This document shows positions 35,131 through 43,544 of a stretch of 64,000 nt of DNA, one piece after another. Every line of letters starts with the position of its first letter. The first letter of the stretch is position 1. The notes beneath the pieces are model-generated. The model had not been told where the DNA came from and searched no databases. It saw only the letters and a program-made list of their open reading frames with translations. A program made the translations under genes and the position numbers. This stretch comes from Thioalkalivibrio sp. ALJT (GTDB taxonomy: Bacteria; Pseudomonadota; Gammaproteobacteria; Ectothiorhodospirales; Ectothiorhodospiraceae), in assembly GCF_000381825.1 (NCBI RefSeq), contig NZ_KB907125.1, positions 1 to 64,000 of the forward strand, in the 5' to 3' direction.

Positions 35131-36875
35131 ACCACGATCGCCTGTACGAATTCGAAGTGCTGCACGAGATCGCAATGGCGATCGGCGTCAGTCTCGATCG
35201 TGATGCGATGCTCAAGCAGTGCCTGCCACTGTTCCTGCGCCGCCTCCGCTGCACCCTGGTCACGGTGGTGGCCGATGGGCCACACATCGTGACATCGGTC
35301 CCCCGTAGCGCGGATGTGCAATCGCTGCTGCCGCAGATTGACGAGACGCTGCGCGCGGGCGAACCGCTACCGGTCCTGGTCGAGAACGGACGCCACCTCT
35401 ATATGTGGCGGCTGGAAGACTTTGGCGCCCTCGTTCTGGGGCGCGCTCGGCCCTTCAGCCAGGATCTGGTACAGGAGATTGGCCAGCTGGCCGGACGCCT
35501 CGCCGTCGCCTTGCACGCCTGCGACAAACACGCTCGATTGAAGGACCTGGCCCGTGAGGCCACCTGGCTGGCTCACCACGATGACCTGACTGGTCTGTAT
35601 GGCCGGCGCTTCTTCCTTGAACGGCTGGACACCCTCAGTTCCACGGCCCCGGATGCCCCGGATGGATTTCATGGTCTGATCTATCTCGATCTCGATCAAT
35701 TCAAGATCGTCAACGACACCGCCGGCCATATGGCCGGCGATCGCTTGTTGCAGGAGCTCGGCGCCCTTCTGCGTTCCGCCGATTGCGGGGCGGACACAAT
35801 CGCCCGGCTGGGCGGTGACGAATTCGGCATCCTGATCGCCAATACAACCGAGGAGCTCGCTCAACGCACCGCCGAAACACTGCTCCGGGTCGTCCGCACC
35901 TTTCTTTTCAACTGGCAAGAGCGTGAGTTCCGCCTCAGCGCCAGCGCCGGTGTCGCACTATTCGAGGATAGCGACAACCACTCGCGCGACATCCTGGCCG
36001 CAGCGGATACCGCCTGCTACATGGCCAAGGAACGGGGCGGTGATCGGATACAGACCTACAGCATCGACGACGGCGAGCTGTCGCGCCGCCATAGTGAGAT
36101 GCACCTGGCCGCACATCTCAGTAGTGTAATCGAGCACGGTGGCTTCGTCCTTCACGCGCAACGCATCCAGCCACTGGTAGAAGGTGTCGCGGAGCGCATC
36201 GAGATCCTTGTGCGCATGCAGAGCAGGCCCAACGAGGCACTCGTTACGCCCGGACACTTCATACCCGCCGCGGAACGCTTCGGTCTGATGGGCGCCATTG
36301 ACCGCTGGGTGGTCAGCAACACGTTTGCCCTGCGCAACACACTGGCACGCAGCAGCGACCGTGTGTCATGGAACATCAATCTCTCCGGGAACTCTCTCAG
36401 CGATCCAGCCTTCTTGCGCTTCGTGACCGGGAAGATCCGCGAACACGCGCCGGCACCGGGGGCAATCTGCTTCGAAATCACCGAGACGGCGGTCGTAAGC
36501 AACCTGGAAGCCGTGTCCGCATTCATCCTTGAGCTGCGGGAACTGGGCTGTGAATTCGCTCTGGATGATTTCGGCAGCGGCCTTTCATCCTTCGCCTACC
36601 TGCAGCAACTGCCGGTGGATTATCTGAAAATCGATGGTCGGTTCGTGCGTGACCTTGCCTCCAGCCCCACCGATCGGGCGATCGTGGAATCCATCCACCA
36701 CATCGGCGGAACCCTGGGAATACGTACCATTGCCGAATACGTTGAGGACGCCACGACCATGGAGATCCTGCGGAACATGGGGATCGAATTGGGCCAGGGC
36801 TTCCACATCCATACACCCGAGCCGTTAGAAGACCTTCTGGCGACCGGGGAGGACGACACGGTGCGCCGCGCATAG
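35127..36875 (+). CDS. Cytoplasmic GAF-GGDEF-EAL protein
   Basis: This 582-residue signalling enzyme has an N-terminal GAF-like domain (residues about 5-135), a GGDEF domain with intact motif RLGGDEFGIL, and an EAL domain. The EAL signature itself reads EILVRM instead of EALLRM, but the other residues needed for phosphodiesterase activity look present (NINLSGN, EITETA, ALDDFGSGLSS, YLKIDG). The start is a TTG overlapping the FIST gene stop as TTGA, giving MNHDRLYEFEVLHEI. It likely converts the FIST signal into changes of c-di-GMP; whether synthesis or breakdown dominates is unclear. Confidence 0.88.
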   Translation: MNHDRLYEFEVLHEIAMAIGVSLDRDAMLKQCLPLFLRRLRCTLVTVVADGPHIVTSVPRSADVQSLLPQIDETLRAGEPLPVLVENGRHLYMWRLEDFGALVLGRARPFSQDLVQEIGQLAGRLAVALHACDKHARLKDLAREATWLAHHDDLTGLYGRRFFLERLDTLSSTAPDAPDGFHGLIYLDLDQFKIVNDTAGHMAGDRLLQELGALLRSADCGADTIARLGGDEFGILIANTTEELAQRTAETLLRVVRTFLFNWQEREFRLSASAGVALFEDSDNHSRDILAAADTACYMAKERGGDRIQTYSIDDGELSRRHSEMHLAAHLSSVIEHGGFVLHAQRIQPLVEGVAERIEILVRMQSRPNEALVTPGHFIPAAERFGLMGAIDRWVVSNTFALRNTLARSSDRVSWNINLSGNSLSDPAFLRFVTGKIREHAPAPGAICFEITETAVVSNLEAVSAFILELRELGCEFALDDFGSGLSSFAYLQQLPVDYLKIDGRFVRDLASSPTDRAIVESIHHIGGTLGIRTIAEYVEDATTMEILRNMGIELGQGFHIHTPEPLEDLLATGEDDTVRRA

Positions 36876-36903
36876 CCCCGGTGCCCGCTGCCGTCCGCCG
36901 GAC

Positions 36904-37404
36904 TCAGTAAACGGGCACCAGTGCGTACCCCTGGTTCTGGTAGCCCATCACGGCAATGAAGCCGCTGCGCACGACATTGATCGGCTCCAGGATGGTGTCG
37001 TTGTTCACGCCATAGGCGCGTGTCGCCGCGGCGCAAACCTCCATCTTCACACCCAGTTCGCCCAGGCGGTCAACGGCCTGTGCGATCTCCTCCAGCGTGT
37101 CACCGTGGTCGATCGCGACCTCGGGTTGCGGATCCGTGGTGATGAACTTGACCGCTGCGGCGATGAACACCATGCGCAGGTCCGGCTCCACCCCCTCCTT
37201 GAGCAGGTTTTCGTGGTTGCTGGCGATACCGCGCAGGTAGGCCAGCATCACGTCAGGGTCGGACTGGCGCACATCGTAGACCGCACGCATGGTCTCGATG
37301 CCCTGGGTGGCCTCGCGGTTGTCCAGGCCCTCGGCCTGTGCCTTGGCGCTCAGTCCGAGGGGTAACATCAGGGCCAGCAGCAGGATTGTGATTCGGTTTC
37401 GCAT
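36904..37404 (-). CDS. Exported DsrE-type protein (second of a pair)
   Basis: This 166-residue protein has a signal peptide (ITILLLALMLPLGLS, cleavage near AQA) and a DsrE-like domain. LRMVFIAAAVKFITTD resembles the central strand, and VKMEVCAAATRAYGV carries the single conserved Cys. It ends GYQNQGYALVPVY, shared with its neighbour at 37475 (GYQAQGYAVIPIY), showing that the two are paralogues. Its strong ribosome binding site (AAAGGAGGT) settles the start. It is downstream of the TetR gene and its paralogue in one apparent operon. A role in periplasmic sulfur handling is inferred. Confidence 0.75.
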   Translation of the reverse strand: MRNRITILLLALMLPLGLSAKAQAEGLDNREATQGIETMRAVYDVRQSDPDVMLAYLRGIASNHENLLKEGVEPDLRMVFIAAAVKFITTDPQPEVAIDHGDTLEEIAQAVDRLGELGVKMEVCAAATRAYGVNNDTILEPINVVRSGFIAVMGYQNQGYALVPVY

Positions 37405-37474
37405 CGGTGATACCTCCTTTGGAGATGAAGTCCGTTGGTTCCGTGTTCACCCCGGACCGGGGGCGGTACGCCGC

Positions 37475-37963
37475 TCAGTAGATCGGGATCACCGCGTAGC
37501 CCTGGGCCTGGTAGCCGGTCAGCGAGACGAACGTGTTGCGCACCGGCTCGATGCCTGGCAACAACTCGCCGTGATCGACACCGAACAGGCGGGTGGCCAC
37601 GGCGCAGGATTCCATGTGCACGCCCTTTTCCTTCAGTGCAGCCACGTGTTCCTCGATCGCATCCAGATGATCAAACTCGGTCAGCTCGAAGCGCTCGCGG
37701 TCCGTACTGACCATGGTCACCGCGCGCCCGCGAAAGGCCAGGATCATGTCCGGCTCCACGCCCTGCGCGGTGAGGTCCTCGTGCGTCTCCCGGATCACCG
37801 TCAGGTACAGCGCCAGCAGCTCGGGGTCATTGTTGTTGAGGTCAAACACGACCCGGCCTTGATCAACGCCCTCCAGGGCACGGGCATCGGTGGGTTCGGC
37901 ATACGCGGCCAGAGAGGCGAAGGACAGCGCAAGGAAAAGGGAAATAACGGCCAGCATTCTCAT
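37475..37963 (-). CDS. Exported DsrE-type protein (first of a pair)
   Basis: This 162-residue protein has a signal peptide (MRMLAVISLFLALSFASLAA, cleavage after AYA) and the same fold as its neighbour. MILAFRGRAVTMVSTDRE is the central strand, and VHMESCAVATRLFGVDH holds the conserved Cys. The start ATG overlaps the TetR stop as ATGA, so it is translated with the regulator. Duplication followed by divergence best explains the pair. Function beyond DsrE family membership is not known. Confidence 0.75.
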   Translation of the reverse strand: MRMLAVISLFLALSFASLAAYAEPTDARALEGVDQGRVVFDLNNNDPELLALYLTVIRETHEDLTAQGVEPDMILAFRGRAVTMVSTDRERFELTEFDHLDAIEEHVAALKEKGVHMESCAVATRLFGVDHGELLPGIEPVRNTFVSLTGYQAQGYAVIPIY

Positions 37964-38604
37964 TTTTCAGTCTCCCGGGTAATGGTGTCTGTCGGGTTGA
38001 ACGGTTCGCGGGCGATCGCCCGCCAGGCGGCTTCCTGCATCGACATCAGGTAGCGCGAAAGGGGGGCTTCCAGGGCCCCGTCCAGATGCAGCTGCAGCAG
38101 GCGGATCGTCCCGCCAAAGGCTGCGGTGGCGGCGACCGGGACCTCGATGGGGCGCAGTTCGCCGGTGGCGATGCCCTGCTCGATGCACTCGCGCATGCGC
38201 AGAAAGGGCTGCGAGGAACACACCGGCGGTTCCTGCGGCAGAAATTCACGGTGGCGCGCCTCGAGTACGAAACGCATAGTGCGAGGGTCCTCCTGCGCTA
38301 CCCGGAACAGAAAGGCGATGATGCCGTCGCAGCGCGCGCGGCAACCGGACTCCCGCTCCATCACCTCGGCCAGGCCGGCGTCCATACGTTGCAACAGGTC
38401 GTCGTACAACGCCTTGGCCAGTGCCTCCTTGTTGCCGAAATGATGATAGATCGAGCCAATCGAGACCCCGGCCTGACGGCGGATGTCGTGGATGGAGGTA
38501 TTGAAATAGCCATCGCGGCTGAAGCGCTCAAGCGCGGTATCCAGCACCAGCTTGCGCAGCGCCACACCGCGTACCGATGGCTTCGGGTTCTCTGTCATGG
38601 GCAT
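37960..38604 (-). CDS. TetR-family transcriptional regulator
   Basis: This repressor-type protein has about 214 residues. The helix-turn-helix is typical: VLDTALERFSRDGYFNTSIH, then DIRRQAGVSIGSIYHHFGNK. The C-terminal ligand-binding region is helical and ends RAIAREPFNPTD. Two in-frame ATG codons, 38604 and 38598, are possible starts. A perfect palindrome (CGAACGTTCG) nine bases before the first ATG is a likely self-binding operator. It leads an operon with two exported DsrE-type proteins, which are its probable targets. Confidence 0.88.
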   Translation of the reverse strand: MPMTENPKPSVRGVALRKLVLDTALERFSRDGYFNTSIHDIRRQAGVSIGSIYHHFGNKEALAKALYDDLLQRMDAGLAEVMERESGCRARCDGIIAFLFRVAQEDPRTMRFVLEARHREFLPQEPPVCSSQPFLRMRECIEQGIATGELRPIEVPVAATAAFGGTIRLLQLHLDGALEAPLSRYLMSMQEAAWRAIAREPFNPTDTITRETEK

Positions 38605-38979
38605 CACCGAACCGAACGTTCGTTCTAATATAGACCGGAAGAGCAAATCACGCCACCCGTCCGGCTTTCTGTTCGGCACCATCGAATGCACCGACCCCGA
38701 CGTGATCGAGCCGATCCGCGAACACCTCCAGGAATCGACACGAGGCGGAACCGGCAGGCATTCCCAATACCCACGCCCGATGTGACCCCGGGGAGAGCGA
38801 GGCCCCTTTTTGCGGTCTCTCGAGGCGCATCGTGGGGACGGTGTAAAGAGAGAGAGCGGGACAAGGGGCCGCTCCCCCTGCCCGCGCGCAGCCGATCAGT
38901 CCAAAATCCGGCAGCCCCCGGGGAAATCATCCGCGTTGGGGACTACGCTCAAGACACCATCAAGACAAAGGAGCATCCG
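38605..38979. other. Divergent regulatory region between the TetR operon and the rhodanese gene
   Basis: About 375 bases without a credible gene. It contains the TetR operator at 38613-38622 and, next to it, TATATT on the minus strand (38626-38631), a plausible -10 box. The rhodanese promoter must be at the right end, but no clear boxes were found. Confidence 0.45.
38613..38622. promoter_or_regulatory. Candidate TetR-type operator
   Basis: CGAACGTTCG is a perfect ten-base palindrome within ACCGAACGTTCGTTCT, between a minus-strand TATATT box and the regulator's start. Position and symmetry fit autorepression by the adjacent TetR protein. Confidence 0.55.
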
Positions 38980-39654
38980 ATGAAAAACACCGCACCCGCC
39001 TCAGTCCTGATCCGGAGCCTGTTCGCGAGTCTGCCGCTGCTGCTGGCTGCGCCAGCCTTCGCGGAGGTGGAGGTGGGCATCACCGCCGACCTGGCCGAGT
39101 TCGAAGTGCTCCATGACGCCGAACGCATGACGGTGACCCGCGACCAGGACACCTTCGCGACCATCGATCTCGACTACGCCCAGATTGCCAGGCCCTGCCC
39201 GCCATTCTGTGTTCAGCCGATGAATCTCGGTCGCGGGGTGGAGACACTGGGCGAACTCGAGTTTATCGACTACCTGAAGCAGACCCCGGAACGCGACGAT
39301 CTGATCATCATTGATTCGCGCACCCCGCGAGAATACAGCCGCGGCACCATCCCCGGTGCCATCAACATCCCGTGGGACGAACTGCATTTCGGCTCCGGCG
39401 CCGACCCGGACGACGTGCGCGAGGTGTTGACCGAACGCTTCGGCGTGGTCTACGACGGCGACTTCTACGATTTCAGCCAGGCAAAGACCCTGGTGCTGTT
39501 CTGCAACGGTCCCTGGTGCGGGCAATCCCCCACCAATATCCGCACCCTGACCAATCTCGGCTACCCGGGCGAGCACATCAAGTGGTACCGCGGCGGCATG
39601 CAGATGTGGCACTCCTTCGGCCTGACCACGGTCGAAGGCCAAAGTGCAGACTAG
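38980..39654 (+). CDS. Exported rhodanese-like protein
   Basis: This 224-residue protein has a signal peptide (LIRSLFASLPLLLAAPAFA) and a C-terminal rhodanese domain. DLIIIDSRTPREYSRGTIPG is the first part of the fold, and LVLFCNGPWCGQSPTNIRTL holds the active-site Cys. The last part, KWYRGGMQMWHSFGL, is the family end. The N-terminal 90 residues are a separate small domain with two Cys (ARPCPPFCVQP). The ATG at 38980 follows AAAGGAG. The stop TAG is the first part of a repeat element (39651). It probably works in periplasmic sulfur chemistry with the DsrE proteins nearby. Confidence 0.88.
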   Translation: MKNTAPASVLIRSLFASLPLLLAAPAFAEVEVGITADLAEFEVLHDAERMTVTRDQDTFATIDLDYAQIARPCPPFCVQPMNLGRGVETLGELEFIDYLKQTPERDDLIIIDSRTPREYSRGTIPGAINIPWDELHFGSGADPDDVREVLTERFGVVYDGDFYDFSQAKTLVLFCNGPWCGQSPTNIRTLTNLGYPGEHIKWYRGGMQMWHSFGLTTVEGQSAD

Positions 39655-39812
39655 TGGGCCATGCGGGAAGTGTGGTGACGATGGAGCACAGCCAGAAGTG
39701 TCGGAGCCAGGCGGGCAAGTGCTGGAATAGCCACCCTGTTTCAAACGGGCCCAACGCAGCGCCGGCGCTTCTGGCGAAGCGATCGGTTACCAAACTTTCC
39801 GCGTGGTCCACC
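39651..39812 (+). repeat. Stop-codon-linked foldback repeat, copy 1
   Basis: The element starts CTAGTGGGCCATGCGGG and ends CTTTCCGCGTGGTCCACC, which pair as imperfect inverted repeats. An inner pair, CCAGAAGTG and CGCTTCTGG, extends the fold. Its TAG is the stop of the rhodanese gene. Copies are at 43386 and, inverted, at 48257. Confidence 0.8.
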
Positions 39813-39901
39813 AGGCGCCTGTCGGGTTCGGGACGGGTCCGCTGCGCATGCGCGAGAGCATCTTCCTCGCCCGGCTGCTCCAGCCGGGCGGAACCCGGGA
39901 A

Positions 39902-40474
39902 TCAGCGCGGGTGGGTGTGGCGATAGGTCCGCAGACGCCGGGTCTTCTCCACCATGCGCCAGAGGGAACGGCTGTTGTTGTAGCGCGAGACGTGCTGCAG
40001 GGGGACCCACAGGACCTCGTGTGACTCGTCGCTGCCGGGCACCGGCAGACGGTCGTCGATCTCCAGCAGGAAGCGCACGTCGATATGCTCGTGCATCGGG
40101 AAATGCGGGCTGGCCGGAATGGTGTGGATATCCAGGTCGAACACATCCTCCGCGACAAGTCGGATGTGTTCCGGGGCCAGCCCGGTCTCCTCGTGCGTTT
40201 CGCGCAGGGCCACCTGCAGGATATCGGCCTGGCCATCGGCGTGCCCGCCAGGCTGGAACCAGCGATGATGCTTGCCATGCAGCAGCAGCAATGCCTGTTC
40301 GCGATCCGGGCTGACCACCCAGGCCGAACCGGTCACGTGCGCCGGAGTCAGGTCACAGTGGAAGCAGTCCGGGTGCGCCTGGACGAAATCCAGCGCACGG
40401 CGGACAAAACCGGCCTCCTCCATGAAGGTCGTCTGGTGGCGGGCAAGAAGGTCCAGCAGCTGCGCGCGATGCAT
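39902..40474 (-). CDS. NUDIX hydrolase
   Basis: This 190-residue NUDIX-fold enzyme hydrolyses a nucleoside diphosphate linked to another group. The box is GGHADGQADILQVALRETHE followed by ETGL; the catalytic REThEEtG part is complete while the first Glu position is replaced. Flanking segments LLLLHGKHHRWFQPGG and VDVRFLLEI-type strands fit the fold. It starts one base after the stop of the CsoS1D-like gene, so they are co-translated. The physiological substrate is unknown. Confidence 0.85.
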   Translation of the reverse strand: MHRAQLLDLLARHQTTFMEEAGFVRRALDFVQAHPDCFHCDLTPAHVTGSAWVVSPDREQALLLLHGKHHRWFQPGGHADGQADILQVALRETHEETGLAPEHIRLVAEDVFDLDIHTIPASPHFPMHEHIDVRFLLEIDDRLPVPGSDESHEVLWVPLQHVSRYNNSRSLWRMVEKTRRLRTYRHTHPR

Positions 40475-40475
40475 C

Positions 40476-41090
40476 TCAGGTGCCAGCCGGGTTGTGCAGC
40501 GCGTAGATCGCGGCACGCGCCGCCTCGTCCACGTCGCCCTCGCGGCCGGCCAGGGTCAGGCGGCCAAAGGCCCCCACCGCGCGCACGTCGATCAACGACA
40601 CGCTCGCGGCCTTCAGGGCCTGGTTGGCCGCGTAGATAATATAGCCGGCCGGCTCCGCCTCCAGGATAAACATGCTCTGATCCGGCAGGATCATGTTGCC
40701 GCGGCGATTCTGGCGGTTAATCAGCACGGTGTGGTCCGGGGTCATCCCGCGGATGGTCTCCTGCCACGGGATGCGACAAGGCTGACGATCTTCCTGACTG
40801 GCGCCCAGACGCGACAGCAGCACGCGGCCGGCCTCCTGCACTTCGCTCTGGTCACGGTGGTGGATCACCATGGAGCCGAATTCGCGCTCCACCACCTGCT
40901 GCGCGAGATGCACGTTGGTCGCCTTCAGCGCCACATCGGTCAGGCGATGCACCGCCATCCCCGGCGAAACCTCCACCCACAGGCAGGAATCCCCCGGAAC
41001 GGGCAGAAAGCCCTGGGAGACCGTGGCCATGTATTCCGCCAGCTGCGGCTGGAGGGAATCCATGTAGACATAGGTTCGCAGCTGGATCAT
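40476..41090 (-). CDS. csoS1D: CsoS1D-like tandem BMC-domain shell protein
   Basis: This 204-residue protein contains two bacterial microcompartment domains in one chain. It matches the carboxysome shell protein CsoS1D, whose trimers stack and form large, gateable pores. Distinctive segments are [58 protein letters not shown] and [16 protein letters not shown] carboxysome implies CO2 fixation, but no other cso or Rubisco gene is in this window. It forms a two-gene unit with a NUDIX hydrolase. The ATG at 41090 matches family N-termini. Confidence 0.85.
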   Translation of the reverse strand: MIQLRTYVYMDSLQPQLAEYMATVSQGFLPVPGDSCLWVEVSPGMAVHRLTDVALKATNVHLAQQVVEREFGSMVIHHRDQSEVQEAGRVLLSRLGASQEDRQPCRIPWQETIRGMTPDHTVLINRQNRRGNMILPDQSMFILEAEPAGYIIYAANQALKAASVSLIDVRAVGAFGRLTLAGREGDVDEAARAAIYALHNPAGT

Positions 41091-41358
41091 CGATTCACTC
41101 TGGGCCAGGGTCTGTGCCCCCGGACGCCCCGCACGGCGCGGCCCGAACCCGCACGGGGACCCGCACACACCCGAGCGGGCCGCAATCGGATCGCAGGCCC
41201 CGCAACGCGTACACGGAAGAATTTAAGGGGCGTATTGTGAACGCTGCGTGCCCCAAGCTCAACGTCAGCCCGAGGGGACCCGCCCCACAACCGGGCCACG
41301 GCACCCTGAGGCCACCGTATAATGCGGGCGCGATACCCACTGCTCCCAAGGAATCCAC

Positions 41359-43389
41359 ATGTCCAAGCAGGACGCGCCCCAATGGCTCGCACGCCTGGCC
41401 AGCACCGAACTCGATCTGGCGGATACCCTGCGCTGGATCGTGGACTGGCTGCGCCCGGAGGATGCGCGCAACATCGCCCCGGTCATTGCCCGCATCGAGG
41501 CCCTGGTCCTGGCCCTGGACGAGGAACCCGAGCTGCGCGGCCGCCTGCGTCAGCGGCTGGAGAGCGGGCTGGAAGACGCACGCCACCTGACGCTGTATAC
41601 CGGCATCGGCCTGTTTTCGCGCAAGGGCTTCTTCCGTGAGGCCGCGGAGCTGCTCTATGAGCGCATCAACCCGCGCCCGATGGACCGCGAAGACCTGAAA
41701 GACATCCTCTACCATGTCTTTCACGACCCGCAGGACGCGCTCTGGGTCGCCCGACTGCCGGACGATGCCTGGTCGCGGCTGTTGCAGGCGCTGGGCTGCC
41801 TCTCCGGCGACCACCCCGGGGTACTGCATCGCGCCCGCGAGGAGGCCCTGTATGCGCTGGAAATGCTGTCGATCTGGATTGCGGCCGAGGAGCTGGAGCC
41901 CGAATTGCTGCGGCTGGACCCGACCATCGCCGAACGCAACTCGGCCTTTGTCGCCCAGGAACGAGAGATCTCGGCCTATGTGCGCGACTACCGGCGCGCG
42001 CTGGAAGAGCCGGACCATACACGCATGGATGATCGCCACGCGCGAGTGCTGCTGCAGCAATGCAGCGAACAGGTCGAGCGCCTGCGCCAGCGCGCGATCA
42101 CCCAGGGCAACAGCCTGTCCCTGACGCATCTGCTGGAACGCCTGGACCAGACCCTGGCCCGCATCCACAAGCTGCTGGACCTGCTGGAGCCGGACAGCGG
42201 CGAATCGCCCCGCCGCGCCGCCGTCGGCGTGTTCCGCGAGCTGGTCACCATCAGCGCCCGCAGCCACGGGGTCCGCGCGCTGTGGCAGGACAACGTCAAA
42301 CTGGTATCGCGCAGCATTACCCAGCATGTCAGCGACACCGGTGAGCATTACATCACCCAGTCGCGCGGCGAGTACTTTCAGATGCTGCGTTCCGGCGCCG
42401 GCGCCGGATTGATCATCGCGCTGATGGCGCTGATCAAGATCCAGATCGAGGGGCTGGGCCTGTCCGAAGGCTGGAATACCCTGCTGGTCAGCCTGAACTA
42501 CGGCCTCGGCTTCGTACTGATCCACATGCTGCACTTTACGGTCGCGACCAAGCAGCCGGCGATGACCGCCGCCCGCCTGGCGGCCGCCATCGAAGAGAGC
42601 GAACGCGGCACCGCCGACCCACGCAAGATGGCGGACCTGCTCATGCGGGTGGGCCGCTCGCAGTTCGCCGCGGTCCTCGGCAATGTCGGTGTCGCCCTGC
42701 CCACCGCCATCCTGATCGGGCTGGCGACGGCCAGCCTGTTCGGGACCAGCATCCTGTCCAGCGGCGAGGTCGACTACCTGCTGGACGGGCTGCGTCCGAT
42801 CATGGGTCTGGCATTGATGTTCGCGGCAATCGCCGGGGTCTGGCTGTTCGTGTCCGGCCTGATCGCCGGCTACTTCGACAACCGCTGCGCCTACCTGGAC
42901 CTCCCCGGCCGTCTGCGCGAACACCCCCTGCTGCGACGGCTGCTGCCCACTCGCGCACGCCACCGCCTGGCCGACTGGATCGGGTACAACTACGGGGCGG
43001 TGATGGGCAACTTCCTGTTCGGCATGCTCCTGGGGCTCACCGGTTATGTCGGTTATCTGCTGAATCTCCCGCTGGATATCCAGCATGTGGCCTTTGCCTC
43101 GGCCAACCTCGGCTACGTGACCTCCGGCGAGGCCCTGGGGCTGCTGGGCTTCGGGCTGTTCCTTGGCTTTGTGCTGCTGATCGGGGCAGTCAACCTGTGG
43201 GTCAGCTTCGGGCTGGCATTGTACGTCGCCCTGCGCGCCCGCGGCGTCCGCATCGGGGCCTTCGGCCGCGTATTCCGGGCCTACGGCCAGCACCTGCGCG
43301 AACGCCCGCGCGAGTTCCTGTTCCCGCCGCGCCCCGAGACCGGCAACGGCCCCGACCACTCCGATTCCAACCCCAACGGCTCGAACTAG
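41359..43389 (+). CDS. Gcr-family 'site-specific recombinase' membrane protein
   Basis: This 676-residue protein matches the family annotated as site-specific recombinase Gcr. The N-terminal half is soluble and helical (for example LARLASTELDLADTLRWIVD, GIGLFSRKGFFREAAELLYE). The C-terminal half has about six membrane helices (ILIGLATASLFGTSIL, IMGLALMFAAIAGVWLF, LGFGLFLGFVLLIGAVNLW). No recombinase catalytic motif is visible, so the historic name should not be read as a proven activity. The ATG at 41359 fits. Its stop TAG belongs to repeat copy 2. Confidence 0.75.
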   Translation: MSKQDAPQWLARLASTELDLADTLRWIVDWLRPEDARNIAPVIARIEALVLALDEEPELRGRLRQRLESGLEDARHLTLYTGIGLFSRKGFFREAAELLYERINPRPMDREDLKDILYHVFHDPQDALWVARLPDDAWSRLLQALGCLSGDHPGVLHRAREEALYALEMLSIWIAAEELEPELLRLDPTIAERNSAFVAQEREISAYVRDYRRALEEPDHTRMDDRHARVLLQQCSEQVERLRQRAITQGNSLSLTHLLERLDQTLARIHKLLDLLEPDSGESPRRAAVGVFRELVTISARSHGVRALWQDNVKLVSRSITQHVSDTGEHYITQSRGEYFQMLRSGAGAGLIIALMALIKIQIEGLGLSEGWNTLLVSLNYGLGFVLIHMLHFTVATKQPAMTAARLAAAIEESERGTADPRKMADLLMRVGRSQFAAVLGNVGVALPTAILIGLATASLFGTSILSSGEVDYLLDGLRPIMGLALMFAAIAGVWLFVSGLIAGYFDNRCAYLDLPGRLREHPLLRRLLPTRARHRLADWIGYNYGAVMGNFLFGMLLGLTGYVGYLLNLPLDIQHVAFASANLGYVTSGEALGLLGFGLFLGFVLLIGAVNLWVSFGLALYVALRARGVRIGAFGRVFRAYGQHLRERPREFLFPPRPETGNGPDHSDSNPNGSN

Positions 43390-43530
43390 TGGGCCATGCG
43401 GGAAGTGCGGTGACGATGGAGTGCAGCCAGAAGTGCCGGAGTAGCCACCCTGTTTTCAACTGGCCCAACGCAGCGCCGGCGCTTCTGGCGAAGCGATCGG
43501 TTACCGAACTTTCCGCGTGGCCCACCCGGG
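43386..43530 (+). repeat. Stop-codon-linked foldback repeat, copy 2
   Basis: The copy starts CTAGTGGGCCATGCGGGAAG and ends TTCCGCGTGGCCCACCCGGG. It is shorter than copy 1 because 18-20 bases in the first arm are missing. Its TAG is the stop of the Gcr-family gene, and the next gene begins 15 bases after the repeat. Confidence 0.8.
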
Positions 43531-43544
43531 AAACACTGTCTGCA

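Noticed and set aside
41095-43359. 754-codon minus-strand ORF opposite the Gcr-family gene
   Set aside because: Gln/Ala/Gly-rich shadow frame; the plus-strand product has recognisable family features and membrane helices.
41359-43389. Site-specific recombinase activity for the Gcr-family protein
   Set aside because: No tyrosine or serine recombinase catalytic residues; the protein is a membrane protein and the name is historic.
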